Source: an uncultured Solobacterium sp. (GTDB taxonomy: Bacteria > Bacillota_I > Bacilli_A > Erysipelotrichales > Erysipelotrichaceae). From it: a stretch of 64,000 nt of DNA. The DNA lies in the NCBI GenBank assembly GCA_900552125.1, contig URYK01000001.1, forward strand, positions 62,001 through 126,000, written 5' to 3'. Within the stretch, counting starts at the first letter, position 1. Each line of letters begins with the position of its first letter. Both the position numbers and the translations under genes were made by a program. The notes under the pieces were generated by a model that did not search any database, was not told the DNA's origin, and saw only the letters and a list, made by a program, of their open reading frames with translations. This document shows positions 9,383 to 17,918 of this stretch, one piece after another.

Positions 9383-10176
9383 GTTTGCCATTACTTAAGA
9401 TAGAAATTAAATCCAACTATAAAATACTAATTCTATTTATTGGCTTGATTACCTTATATTCCAGCATTATAACCGCAATGTATGATCCGGAACTAGGGGC
9501 TGGTATGAATGCTCTTGCGGAAAGCATGCCTGATTTATTTGCGGCCTTTGGTATGCAGAATCCTGGTACAACTATGCTTGATTTTCTGATTAATTATTTA
9601 TATGGTTTTATCCTTATCGTAATACCTTTCATTTTTTCAATGATTATGTGTTATAAGCTGGTGGCTAAATATGTAGATAAAGGATCTATGGCTTATCTTT
9701 TAAATACAAATTATAGTCGAAGTAAGATTATCTTTACACAGACTATGGTATTGGTTATAGGTATAACGATATTAATCGTTTATGCAGTTGTATTGATATT
9801 AGTTTGTAGTCATATCATGTTTGAAGGGGAACTGGATATCAAGAAGTTTCTGGTTTTAAATTTAGGTTTATGGGTTTTACAGATATTTTTGGCGAGCTTT
9901 TGTTTTCTATTTGCATGTTTATTTAATGAGATTCGCTATTCAATTGGAATTGGAGCAGGTTTGGGCTTATTGTTTGTGTTAATACAGATGTTATCACAAG
10001 TAAATGAAGATATAGAGTTTTTAAAGTATGCAACACCACTTACTTTATTTCAGCCAGAAAGTATCATACAATATGAAACCATGGCTTTTATCTGTATTGG
10101 TATACTTGCGGTTTTATCCATTGTTTGTTTCTTATTGGTACATTTAGGGTTTGTGAAAAGAGATCTTCCTTTATAA
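9379..10176 (+). CDS. ABC-2 type exporter permease
   Basis: 265 residues with about six hydrophobic helices (near 12-30, 62-90, 115-140, 153-180, 185-205 and 235-258). It resembles the ABC-2 permease family with short loops and no substrate domain. The start overlaps the ATPase stop (ATGA), so translation is coupled and the pair should assemble as a 2+2 exporter in the membrane. The region after the stop leads directly into the htpG promoter without an obvious terminator. Confidence 0.85.
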   Translation: MSLPLLKIEIKSNYKILILFIGLITLYSSIITAMYDPELGAGMNALAESMPDLFAAFGMQNPGTTMLDFLINYLYGFILIVIPFIFSMIMCYKLVAKYVDKGSMAYLLNTNYSRSKIIFTQTMVLVIGITILIVYAVVLILVCSHIMFEGELDIKKFLVLNLGLWVLQIFLASFCFLFACLFNEIRYSIGIGAGLGLLFVLIQMLSQVNEDIEFLKYATPLTLFQPESIIQYETMAFICIGILAVLSIVCFLLVHLGFVKRDLPL

Positions 10177-10212
10177 TATAATATGATCGGAATTAGAAGT
10201 TTTTTTAAAAAA

Positions 10213-10283
10213 TTAGCACTCTAGGGTTGAAATTGCTAAAATTCTGTACTATACTATTAGCAGACTTAAATAAAGAGTGCTAA
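10213..10283 (+). promoter_or_regulatory. htpG promoter with two CIRCE-like HrcA operators
   Basis: Promoter TTGAAA (10227-10232), 17-base spacer, TATACT (10250-10255). Two CIRCE-like elements frame it. The first is TTAGCACTC-N9-AATTGCTAA at 10213-10239 over the -35. The second is TTAGCAGAC-N9-GAGTGCTAA at 10257-10283 over the start site. Each has one perfect half and one half with 7 of 9 matches to TTAGCACTC-N9-GAGTGCTAA. Confidence 0.8.
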
Positions 10284-10298
10284 CAGGAGGGATACAAT

Positions 10299-12233
10299 AT
10301 GGCGAAAAAACAGTTCAAAGCAGAATCTAAACGTCTATTAGATCTAATGATCAACTCTATTTATACACATAAGGAAATCTTTTTAAGAGAATTGATTTCA
10401 AATGCAAGTGATGCGATTGATAAACTATATTATCAGGCATTAACAGATAATCTTAGTGATGTAGATACATCAGGATTTAAGATTTATCTAGAAGCAGATA
10501 AAGAAAATCGTACACTAACAATTCGTGATAACGGATTAGGTATGAATAAAGCAGAGCTGGAAGAAAATTTAGGTACAATTGCGAAGAGTGGTTCTTTGGC
10601 ATTTAAACAGAAAATTGAAGAAGCACAGAAAGATCAGGATGTAGATATCATTGGACAGTTCGGTGTTGGTTTCTATTCTGCATTCATGGTCGCAAGTCGT
10701 GTAGATGTAACAACGAAAAAGTATGGCGAAGATACTGCTTATTTATGGAGCAGCGATGGACAGGATGGCTATACTATTGATGAGTGTGAAAAAGAAAGCC
10801 ATGGTACAGAAATTGTACTTTATCTAAAAGATAACACGGATGATGAAAACTATGATGAATATTTACAGCAGTATGAACTTGAACGTTTAGTTAAGAAATA
10901 TTCTGACTACATTCGTTATCCAATTGAAATGTGGGTAGAATCTAGTAAACGTGTTGATAGCGATGAAGAAACTGAAGATGGTAAACCTGCAGAACCTAAA
11001 TATGAAACAGTTAAAGAATTAAAGACATTGAATTCAATGGTTCCATTATGGAAACGTAATAAATCAGAAATCACAAAAGAAGAATATGATGAGTTCTATA
11101 AGAATAAATTCAATGATTTCACTTCTCCACAGAAAGTAATTCATACAAGTGTTGAAGGTGCTGTATCTTTCACAACTTTAATGTTCATTCCAGGCAAAGC
11201 ACCATTTAATTACTATTCTCAGGATTATAAGAAAGGCTTACAGCTGTATAGTCGTGGAGTATTTATCATGGATAATGCGGAAGAATTGATTCCAGAACAT
11301 TTCCGTTTTGTGAAAGGGTTAGTTGATTCTCAGGATCTTTCTTTGAATATTTCAAGAGAAATGCTGCAGCATGATCGTCAGTTAAAGGTTATTGCGAACC
11401 GTATTGAAAAGAAAATTAAATCAGAGTTATTATTAATGCTTCGCAACGAACGTGAAGAATATGAAAAATTCTGGAATAACTTTGGTTTACAGATTAAATT
11501 TGGTATTTATAATGACTTTGGCGCTAATAAAGAAATGTTACAGGACTTACTTCTATTCTATTCCAGCAAAGAACAGAAATTGGTTACACTTGATGAATAT
11601 GTAAGCCGTATGGAAGAAGGACAAGAACATATTTACTTCATGAGTGGAGATAAGATTGAATTAATTGATAATCTTCCTCAAGTGAAAAAAGTAAAAGATA
11701 AAGGCTATGAAATCTTGTATCTAACGGATAATGTCGATGAATTTGCATTACAAGTATTGATGAATTACAAAGAAAAAACATTCAAAAATATCTCTCAGGG
11801 AGATTTGGATTTAGATAGTGAAGATGAAAAGAAAGAATTAGAGAAAAAGACAGAAGAAAATAAAGATTTATTAGGCGGATTAAAAGAAGCATTAGGTGAC
11901 AAAGTAAAAGAAGTTAAGATTTCTTCTCGTCTAGTAGATGATCCTGTTTGTCTAAGCAGTGATGAAGGTATGTCTTTTGAGATGGAAAAGGTATTAAGTG
12001 CTATGCCAGAAGGAAATCCTTATGGTATGAAAGCAACTCGTATCTTAGAAATCAACCCAAATCATGAAATCTTTACTGCTCTTCAAAAAGTTTATGAACA
12101 GGGTAAAGATGCTGTCAAAGATTATGCTGAATTGTTGTATGATCAGGCCTTATTGATTGAAGGATTCCCTATTGAAAATCCAACAGAATTCTCTAAGAAA
12201 ATCTGTGAATTCATGGTTCGTGCAAGCAAATAA
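10299..12233 (+). CDS. htpG: HtpG, bacterial Hsp90 chaperone
   Basis: 644 residues, close to the family's usual length. The N-terminal ATPase has the GHKL motifs ELISNASDAIDK, IRDNGLGM and GQFGVGFYSAFMVA; the middle domain carries the Arg that completes ATP hydrolysis (SLNISREMLQ); the C-terminal dimerisation domain ends at about 640. It is a cytoplasmic ATP-driven chaperone for late folding and stress recovery. GGAGG precedes the ATG. It stands alone between the CIRCE-type promoter and a terminator, so HrcA probably controls it; in Bacillus subtilis htpG is not an HrcA target. Confidence 0.97.
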   Translation: MAKKQFKAESKRLLDLMINSIYTHKEIFLRELISNASDAIDKLYYQALTDNLSDVDTSGFKIYLEADKENRTLTIRDNGLGMNKAELEENLGTIAKSGSLAFKQKIEEAQKDQDVDIIGQFGVGFYSAFMVASRVDVTTKKYGEDTAYLWSSDGQDGYTIDECEKESHGTEIVLYLKDNTDDENYDEYLQQYELERLVKKYSDYIRYPIEMWVESSKRVDSDEETEDGKPAEPKYETVKELKTLNSMVPLWKRNKSEITKEEYDEFYKNKFNDFTSPQKVIHTSVEGAVSFTTLMFIPGKAPFNYYSQDYKKGLQLYSRGVFIMDNAEELIPEHFRFVKGLVDSQDLSLNISREMLQHDRQLKVIANRIEKKIKSELLLMLRNEREEYEKFWNNFGLQIKFGIYNDFGANKEMLQDLLLFYSSKEQKLVTLDEYVSRMEEGQEHIYFMSGDKIELIDNLPQVKKVKDKGYEILYLTDNVDEFALQVLMNYKEKTFKNISQGDLDLDSEDEKKELEKKTEENKDLLGGLKEALGDKVKEVKISSRLVDDPVCLSSDEGMSFEMEKVLSAMPEGNPYGMKATRILEINPNHEIFTALQKVYEQGKDAVKDYAELLYDQALLIEGFPIENPTEFSKKICEFMVRASK

Positions 12234-12273
12234 TTATGTACAATTAAAGCTATATCAGAATAAAATAAAAGAA

Positions 12274-12315
12274 AGAAGCTAGAAAAATTTAAAGATCATT
12301 CTCTAGCTTCTTTTT
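12274..12315 (+). terminator. Intrinsic terminator after htpG
   Basis: AGAAGCTAGA (12274-12283) pairs with TCTAGCTTCT (12302-12311), followed by a T run. Confidence 0.8.
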
Positions 12316-12423
12316 CTTATAATGTAATTATGACATAAAGAAACACAATGGAACCAAAAGGATGTCTAAATCGATATTAAGCAAATATAATAGGGAAAGA
12401 TATTGGAAGGAACTGATAATTAT

Positions 12424-12452
12424 TTGACATAGTATCGTTACAACGATATAAT
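12424..12452 (+). promoter_or_regulatory. Consensus promoter with internal palindromic operator
   Basis: TTGACA (12424-12429), 17 bases, TATAAT (12447-12452): a perfect sigma-A consensus, rare in this window. The spacer holds the palindrome TATCGTT-AC-AACGATA (12433-12448), which reaches into the -10. A dimeric HTH protein bound there would block polymerase. The HTH protein of this operon is the natural candidate. Confidence 0.75.
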
Positions 12453-12495
12453 ATGAATATAAAATAGCAATCATATATAGAAAAGGAGCAGGAAA

Positions 12496-13194
12496 ATGAA
12501 AGATAAAATAATTGTATATCATGGTTCCCCGCATATTGTTGAGCGCCCAGTCTTTGGAGCGGGAAATCCTTATAATGACTATGGGTTAGGGTTCTACTGT
12601 ACTGAAAGCATTGATTTAGCGAAGGAATGGGCATGTTCTTTAGATACTGACGGATATGCGAACCAGTATATTCTTGATATGAATGGACTTTCTGTTCTTT
12701 CACTTACAGAAGGAAATTACAACATATTGAACTGGTTATGTATTCTTCTTGAAAATCGACAGTTTAAAGTTATGGGAGATATTGCAAAGCAGGGGAAAGA
12801 GTATATTTTTGAGCATTTTTCCGTTGACTATAAGAAGTATGATATCATTAAAGGTTATCGGGCTGATGATTCATATTTTTCATTTGCGAATGCATTCTTA
12901 AATAATACCATTTCTTTATCTCAACTTGAGAAAGCAATGGTTTTGGGAAAATTGGGAGAACAGATAGTTATAAAATCAGAAAAAGCATTCCATGCCCTTG
13001 AATTTATTGATGCTTCTATTGCGCCAAGAGATATCTACCTTCCTAAAAAGATATATCGTGATACTTCTGCAAGAGAAGAATTCAAGAAAGAGAAGAGCAA
13101 AGGAACCATTTTAGAAGAAAAATACATAATTGATATCATAAGAGAAGGGTGGGATAATGACAATGAGCGCTTACAACGAATTGTACTTAAATGA
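12496..13194 (+). CDS. DUF3990 protein, probable ADP-ribosyltransferase-fold toxin
   Basis: 232 residues. The N-terminus IVYHGSPHIVERP, then NDYGLGFYCTESIDLAKEWA, matches the DUF3990 pattern (H-G-S, D/N-x-G-x-GFY, then a WA helix), which resembles ADP-ribosyltransferase folds where His and Tyr hold NAD. A small acidic C-terminal region follows. It overlaps the next gene by 38 bases. DUF3990 proteins are often encoded with DUF3791-like partners in toxin-antitoxin-like pairs. The modification target is unknown, and enzymatic activity is inferred from fold only. GGAGCAGGAAA precedes the ATG. Confidence 0.72.
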   Translation: MKDKIIVYHGSPHIVERPVFGAGNPYNDYGLGFYCTESIDLAKEWACSLDTDGYANQYILDMNGLSVLSLTEGNYNILNWLCILLENRQFKVMGDIAKQGKEYIFEHFSVDYKKYDIIKGYRADDSYFSFANAFLNNTISLSQLEKAMVLGKLGEQIVIKSEKAFHALEFIDASIAPRDIYLPKKIYRDTSAREEFKKEKSKGTILEEKYIIDIIREGWDNDNERLQRIVLK

Positions 13195-13801
13195 TGCCAT
13201 GCAGAATCTTGGAGACATGATTCAATATGCAGTGTGTGAACTGAAATTTAACCCTGATATTTTCTTTGAATGGTTCATTGCTTCTGGGGTTGCTTCACAA
13301 TTCGAGAAGGGAAACCCTAAATATATAGCTGGTATGTCTGGATATGAACTGGCAGAAGAAGTATTGAAGACTACAAATGTAAACTACGAAAGAAAGGAGC
13401 CTAAGTATTCCATCGACCTTAGCAAAGAATACTGGGCAGGGTGGGTTCTAGCATATTATCAATGGGAAACGAATCAACGGTTCGAGGATATTGTATATAA
13501 TGGATTGACTCTTTCTACCGTCATTTCTATGTATATTCTGCATGAAGCAGATATTAACAAATTTGTGGAATCAGCGAATGAAATCATATCGAGAAACAAA
13601 ATGAACAGAAAGACAAAACTTCAGCAAATACGGAAAGCAAGAGGTTTCTCTCAAAGAGAACTTAGTGAAGTATCCGGAGTGACCTTACGAATGATTCAAC
13701 TATATGAGCAACGTCAAAATGATATAAGCAAAGCACAGGTCAATATCGTTATAAGACTGGCAAAAGCTCTAGGATGTAAAGTTGAAGACTTGATTGACTG
13801 A
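13157..13801 (+). CDS. DUF3791-like / HTH fusion, probable antitoxin and repressor
   Basis: 214 residues in two parts. Residues 1-60 (NLGDMIQYAVCELKF and following) resemble DUF3791 partner proteins. Residues about 150-214 are a Cro/C1-type helix-turn-helix (QIRKARGFSQRELSEVSGVT, then LAKALGCKVEDLID). The start at ATG 13157, inside the toxin gene, has GGGTGGG upstream; ATG 13163 is also possible. Location downstream of the toxin, overlap, and a palindrome inside the operon promoter suggest an antitoxin that represses its own operon. The middle part (60-150) is not recognised. Confidence 0.72.
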   Translation: MTMSAYNELYLNDAMQNLGDMIQYAVCELKFNPDIFFEWFIASGVASQFEKGNPKYIAGMSGYELAEEVLKTTNVNYERKEPKYSIDLSKEYWAGWVLAYYQWETNQRFEDIVYNGLTLSTVISMYILHEADINKFVESANEIISRNKMNRKTKLQQIRKARGFSQRELSEVSGVTLRMIQLYEQRQNDISKAQVNIVIRLAKALGCKVEDLID

Positions 13802-13948
13802 TTTTTTCTATATCTTTAAATGATTGCCCTATTAGCCTTTAATTTGAACGTTATTAAAGCTAATTCAATTAATTTAGAACCAAAATTATTTCAGGAATTA
13901 TATATTGATGATGTTATAATTAAAATATAACAGTTAGGAAGTGTAAAA

Positions 13949-14398
13949 ATGAAAAGGGCAGGAAAAATCATTAAATATTTCTTATTCGGCATGCTAGGAA
14001 TCATTGCGACAATCATATGTTTCTATTTTGAGAGTGAAAATGATATGAAACGTTATCGTTCAACTGTTGGCTGTGCCTTTATCACAATCCTATTCTTTGC
14101 GTCAGGTGTTCTTTCTTTTTCAAAGAAAAATGACCGAAAGGGAATTATGGAAATAGAGGATATATTTAAAATGAAGACAGGTGGAGTAGTTGTGGTTGGG
14201 TTTGTACATGGCTGTTTCATGGTAAAAGATCATGTAGAAGTGCATCAGAATTCTCATATAATAAAGAGTAAAATACATGCGATGGAGATCCAGGGAAAGA
14301 AAGCACAAGGGGCAAAAGACTGTTATGCGGCGTTGTATTTGAAAGATGTAGATCCTAACAAGATCCATATACATGATACGGTAAGTTTCAAAGGATAG
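13949..14398 (+). CDS. Membrane-anchored protein with EF-Tu domain II-like barrel
   Basis: 149 residues. Two hydrophobic helices (about 8-27 and 36-56) are followed by a soluble domain. Its pattern IEDIFKMKTGGVVVVGFVHG, then VKDHVEV, and later AALYLKDVDPNKIHIHDTV, closely follows domain II of translational GTPases (IEDVF, G-x-V-x-x-G, GDEVEI, then LLRG and I-x-x-G). There is no GTPase domain. A TATAAT at 13915-13920 may be its promoter. The next gene starts within about 9 bases of the stop. Function unknown; the barrel is a binding fold elsewhere. Confidence 0.7.
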   Translation: MKRAGKIIKYFLFGMLGIIATIICFYFESENDMKRYRSTVGCAFITILFFASGVLSFSKKNDRKGIMEIEDIFKMKTGGVVVVGFVHGCFMVKDHVEVHQNSHIIKSKIHAMEIQGKKAQGAKDCYAALYLKDVDPNKIHIHDTVSFKG

Positions 14399-14406
14399 TG
14401 ATTTGT

Positions 14407-14772
14407 ATGTCAGTGTTTTATATTTCAAAATTAGATAAGCAAGTAAAGGAAAATCTGTTACATCATGCTTATAATAATCAGCAGGTGGAAATGTTTATTC
14501 GTAAGACAAAAGCAGAATTTCATAAGAAACAGAAAGGAATGATTCTAGCTATTTTAACTAGTGTAATCATTAGTGTTTTCTTATTGATTGTGACTTATAT
14601 GAATACCGGATTTACAAATGCTTTTATTGTGGCTTGTATAATGGTTACTCTGCTATTATTTGGATGTTTACTTGTAACTTATATTATGAGTATTGGGTAT
14701 AAAAAATTTCAGGTACGTCAAATATTAAAGAAAACTTATCCTGAATATTTAGATTTATGGTCGCTGTTATAA
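14407..14772 (+). CDS. Small two-helix membrane protein, unknown
   Basis: 121 residues with a charged N-terminal region (1-45) and two hydrophobic helices (about 46-65 and 73-95), then a basic tail. I do not recognise a family. ATG 14407 is preferred over GTG 14398 because AAAGGAT at 14390-14396 gives proper spacing to it. It follows the EF-Tu-like membrane protein by 8 bases, so they are probably co-transcribed and may act together. Confidence 0.65.
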   Translation: MSVFYISKLDKQVKENLLHHAYNNQQVEMFIRKTKAEFHKKQKGMILAILTSVIISVFLLIVTYMNTGFTNAFIVACIMVTLLLFGCLLVTYIMSIGYKKFQVRQILKKTYPEYLDLWSLL

Positions 14773-14857
14773 ATGATTTAGATATCTTAAGATAATATGA
14801 CTATACATAATTCCGAATTTATATTATACTATCCCTATCGTTTTTGGAGGATAAACT

Positions 14858-16183
14858 ATGCAGGATAATAGACGTTACGGATTATGGATGGCAATCGCAA
14901 TGGTAATCGGCATTGTGATTGGGTCAGGAATCTTTTTTAAAGCAGATGATATTTTAGTATTAACAAATGGAAATGTAGCGATTGGTTGCATAGTGTTGAT
15001 CATTGGGGCAATTGGAATAATTTTTGGTGGAATTACGATTGCGGAATGGGCAAAAATCACAGATGATGTCGGTGGCTTAATCAGCTATGGGGAAAAAGCA
15101 TATAATAAAACATTTGCTTATCTTATAGGATGGTTTCAGATGGTGGTGTATTTTCCGGCATTAATTGCGGTAATCTGCTGGGTTGCGGCAAATTATACGA
15201 TTCAGTTATTTCCAGTGCTGGATGGATATGTATGGATCGTGGCGATTATATATATGTTTTGTTTATATCTGATCAATACCTTTTCTCCACGTATTGCGGG
15301 ATACTTACAGACATCCGCAATGGTAGTGAAAATGATACCATTATGTGTGATAGGAATTATTGGTGTAATCTTTGGAGAAAATAATATACAATTCGATTCG
15401 ATTACAGGAGCAGGGATCATTGCTGGAAACAGTGCAATTGTTGCGGCAGCATTTTCTTATGATGGCTGGTCAGTAGCACCAAGTATCTGTCATGAGATAA
15501 AAAATGCTAAGCGAAACCTGCCTCTTGCGCTGGTTATAGCACCAATGATCATTCTGATTCTTTATTTATTATACTTTTTAGGAATCACGTTTTTATTGGG
15601 ATCAGAACAAATTATGGAATTAAAGGATGGGGCATTTGAAATGGCTGCAAACACGTTATTTGGACCATTAGGTGCTAAGATATTGTTAATTGCGGTAGTT
15701 ATTTCTGTTATTGGAACACTGAATGGGCTTATTTTAGGAAGTTGTCGAACTCCTTATTCTTTGGCTATTCGAAAAGAAATACCATTTTATGATAAGATTG
15801 GGCGTTTACATGAGCAATTTCAAGTGTCGATTTCATCTCATCTTATTAGTCTAGGATTTTCATTGTTTTGGCTATATGTACATTATTTATCTATTCATGT
15901 CTCATGGATGCAAAAACTGCAGTTAGATGTATCTGGACTACCAATTGTCCTTATGTACATATTTTACTTTCTGTTATATATAGGAGTAATCTTATATGCA
16001 AGAAAAGGCGGTGTAAAGAGTAAGTTCTTTGGTTATGTTTGCCCTGTTTTAGCAAGTCTTGGAGCTTTTGTAGTGATCTATGGCGGCTTAACTTCTGCAA
16101 ATGGGAAAATGTATCTGATGGTTTCTTTCTTGACATTAGCTAGCGGTTATTTAGTGTTATACAAAATGAGAAAAGTGAAATAA
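14858..16183 (+). CDS. APC-family amino acid permease
   Basis: 441 residues with about 12 transmembrane helices. The first helix has the Gly-rich APC signature GIVIGSGIFFKADDIL. Length and lack of large loops fit L-type/SteT-like amino acid transporters. TTGGAGG precedes the ATG, and a TATACT at 14825-14830 is a likely -10. It is monocistronic. The substrate cannot be assigned: serine/threonine exchange is typical of the closest type, but other neutral amino acids are possible. Confidence 0.86.
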   Translation: MQDNRRYGLWMAIAMVIGIVIGSGIFFKADDILVLTNGNVAIGCIVLIIGAIGIIFGGITIAEWAKITDDVGGLISYGEKAYNKTFAYLIGWFQMVVYFPALIAVICWVAANYTIQLFPVLDGYVWIVAIIYMFCLYLINTFSPRIAGYLQTSAMVVKMIPLCVIGIIGVIFGENNIQFDSITGAGIIAGNSAIVAAAFSYDGWSVAPSICHEIKNAKRNLPLALVIAPMIILILYLLYFLGITFLLGSEQIMELKDGAFEMAANTLFGPLGAKILLIAVVISVIGTLNGLILGSCRTPYSLAIRKEIPFYDKIGRLHEQFQVSISSHLISLGFSLFWLYVHYLSIHVSWMQKLQLDVSGLPIVLMYIFYFLLYIGVILYARKGGVKSKFFGYVCPVLASLGAFVVIYGGLTSANGKMYLMVSFLTLASGYLVLYKMRKVK

Positions 16184-16244
16184 CAGAAGTATCTTTATCA
16201 ATCTATGATATAATACATTTGAAATTTATAGGGAGGGTCATGAT

Positions 16245-16571
16245 ATGCGAAAAAGAAGTATTTTAAGTATTATTGTATTATCAATTATTACATGTGGTAT
16301 TTACTATTTGTTTGTATGGGTTTCAATTTTTAGTGATATTAACTATGCAAGCAGAGATAATGATTCCGCAATTACAGATTTACTTTTATCTATTGTGACA
16401 TGTGGTCTATGGGGCTTATACTGTTTTTGGAGATATTCAAAAAAGCTGGCAGACTTAGGAGCTGAAGATAATAGTCTTATCAATGTATTATTGGCAGTGT
16501 TTGGTTTACCATTGATTTCACTATGTATTATGCAAAGCAGTATCAATAATTTAGTTGATCATGGATACTAA
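16245..16571 (+). CDS. DUF4234 membrane protein
   Basis: 108 residues with three hydrophobic segments (about 5-25, 42-60 and 80-98). ITCGIYYLFVW and VTCGLWGLYCFW are the repeated cysteine-glycine-aromatic turns of the DUF4234 family. An extended -10 (TGATATAAT, 16206-16214) and GGGAGGG precede the gene. It overlaps the DUF2752 gene by 11 bases. The two families are frequent neighbours; neither has a known function. Confidence 0.82.
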   Translation: MRKRSILSIIVLSIITCGIYYLFVWVSIFSDINYASRDNDSAITDLLLSIVTCGLWGLYCFWRYSKKLADLGAEDNSLINVLLAVFGLPLISLCIMQSSINNLVDHGY

Positions 16572-16980
16572 AAAGCGAATAGATTGGAAACAGGCACTAC
16601 AGATAGGTTGTATCCTATTTCTAGTGCTTTTTGTCTTTGGGAATCATTGCCCGATTGAACATGTGATTGGTATACCATGCCCTGGCTGTAATATGTTTTC
16701 AGCTTTATACTGGTTATTTCATGGAGATTTTAAGTCCGCTTATTTTTTTCACCCAGGAGTATTTTTGCTTGTTCCTTATATCTTATTTATGGGAGCTGGC
16801 TATTGGAGAAAAGGAAGTCAAGTATTCTCTTTAAGAATATATAAATGCGTTACTATTTTATTTTTTGGTTGTCTCATACTCATCTACATATGGCGTATGA
16901 TTACGATATTTCCAGACTATCCGATGCAGTTTAATTCGAGATCTTTCTTATATCAGATCATACAAAAAATGCTTTATTAA
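16561..16980 (+). CDS. DUF2752 membrane protein
   Basis: 139 residues, with about three helices (14-30, 60-80 and 98-118). The family motif CPIEHVIGIPCPGCNM, with its invariant Cys pair, is present near residues 27-45, followed by the HGDFKSAYFFHPG loop. ATG 16561 lies inside the DUF4234 gene with no clear ribosome site, which suggests translation coupled to that gene; a TTG at 16555 is an alternative. Function unknown. Confidence 0.82.
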   Translation: MDTKKRIDWKQALQIGCILFLVLFVFGNHCPIEHVIGIPCPGCNMFSALYWLFHGDFKSAYFFHPGVFLLVPYILFMGAGYWRKGSQVFSLRIYKCVTILFFGCLILIYIWRMITIFPDYPMQFNSRSFLYQIIQKMLY

Positions 16981-17342
16981 AGAATCATGAAAATAGTTTA
17001 TTATGATGAAAAATCATTCAAAATATTTTCACTTGTGAAATAAAGTTATAAACAAACAATGATGAAAGACACATTAAGTCGATGTTTATCGGCTTTTTTT
17101 AATTTCTTTGATTTTTATAAAAATGTATTTGTGAAAAAAATGACAACGTTTACAGTAATTTAAGTGAAATGAAGTTTATTTTCTTTAAAGTAAGGTAAAA
17201 TATAGGAAAATTACATAAAATTTTTAATCAATATACCTCAATTTTATAGAAAATATGAATAATTAAGGTAAATTTTTATCATTTACACTGGACAGTTTCA
17301 CTTGTGAAATATATAATAAGTGATGTAAATGAGGTGTTGAAG
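16981..17342 (+). promoter_or_regulatory. Regulatory region of the hydroxyproline operon
   Basis: The 14-base palindrome TTTCACTTGTGAAA occurs twice, at 17027-17040 and 17296-17309. The second copy lies between a -35-like TGGACA (17289-17294) and TATAAT (17312-17317), 17 bases apart, so a bound repressor would block the promoter. GTGAAA half-sites also occur at 17131 and 17165. The rest is about 80% AT with no credible gene. Confidence 0.7.
17076..17100 (+). terminator. Intrinsic terminator after the DUF2752 gene
   Basis: AAGTCGAT (17076-17083), GTTT loop, ATCGGCTT (17088-17095), then T residues. It ends either the DUF4234-DUF2752 transcript or a very short RNA starting at the first operator copy. 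Confidence 0.75.
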
Positions 17343-17918
17343 ATGAATAAAAACATTGGAGAACTGATTAAACAAAAGCGTACGGAAAACAAAATGACGT
17401 TGAAAGATGTCAGTGAGGCAACGAATCTTTCTATCGGGTATCTTTCTCAGTTAGAGCGTGGGTTAACTTCCATAGCACATGATACGTTAAAGAAAGTTGC
17501 GAAGGCTTTGGATGTGGAAATGAATTATTTCATGGAACAGCCTAAGACAAAAGCAAAATCTGTATTACGCAGCTATGAAAGAGAAATTTTACGAATTGAA
17601 GGTAATTCTATTATTGAATATAGCTTGACTAATATGGCAGATCGAGCTGATATGTTACCTAAATTTGTAGAAATACTGCCACAGAAAGAAATGGAAGAAT
17701 CATTAACTTATCCTCATGAGGGAGAAGAAATCGTATATGTTTTAGAAGGAATTCTAACATTACAGATTGAAGAAGAAACTTATGATTTATACCCTGGAGA
17801 TTGTGCACATTATGCATCGAATCGTCCGCATAACTGGAGTAATCAGACAAATAAAACTGTTAAATTCATCACCATTAACACACCGAATCTATTTAAAGAA
17901 ACAGGAGAGGGAAAATGA
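17343..17918 (+). CDS. XRE-cupin transcriptional regulator of the hydroxyproline operon
   Basis: 191 residues. The N-terminal HTH (about 8-62: LIKQKRTENKMTLKDVSEAT) is followed by a cupin domain (about 110-180: PHEGEEIVYVLEGILTLQIE, then DCAHYASNRPHNWSN) of the kind that senses small metabolites. ATG 17343 is used because the -10 at 17312-17317 lies inside any longer reading. GAGGTG is the ribosome site. It overlaps the activase by ATGA, making it the first gene of the operon. It likely binds the TTTCACTTGTGAAA palindrome in its own promoter and responds to hydroxyproline or proline; the ligand is inference. Confidence 0.88.
   Translation: MNKNIGELIKQKRTENKMTLKDVSEATNLSIGYLSQLERGLTSIAHDTLKKVAKALDVEMNYFMEQPKTKAKSVLRSYEREILRIEGNSIIEYSLTNMADRADMLPKFVEILPQKEMEESLTYPHEGEEIVYVLEGILTLQIEEETYDLYPGDCAHYASNRPHNWSNQTNKTVKFITINTPNLFKETGEGK

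Noticed and set aside
13831..13862. Hairpin AGCCTTTAAT/ATTAAAGCT as terminator of the toxin-antitoxin pair
   Set aside because: A bulge and no T run; support too weak.
17059..17163. A 34-codon reading from ATG 17059 between the two palindromes
   Set aside because: It runs through the terminator stem and T run, has no ribosome site and is low in complexity.
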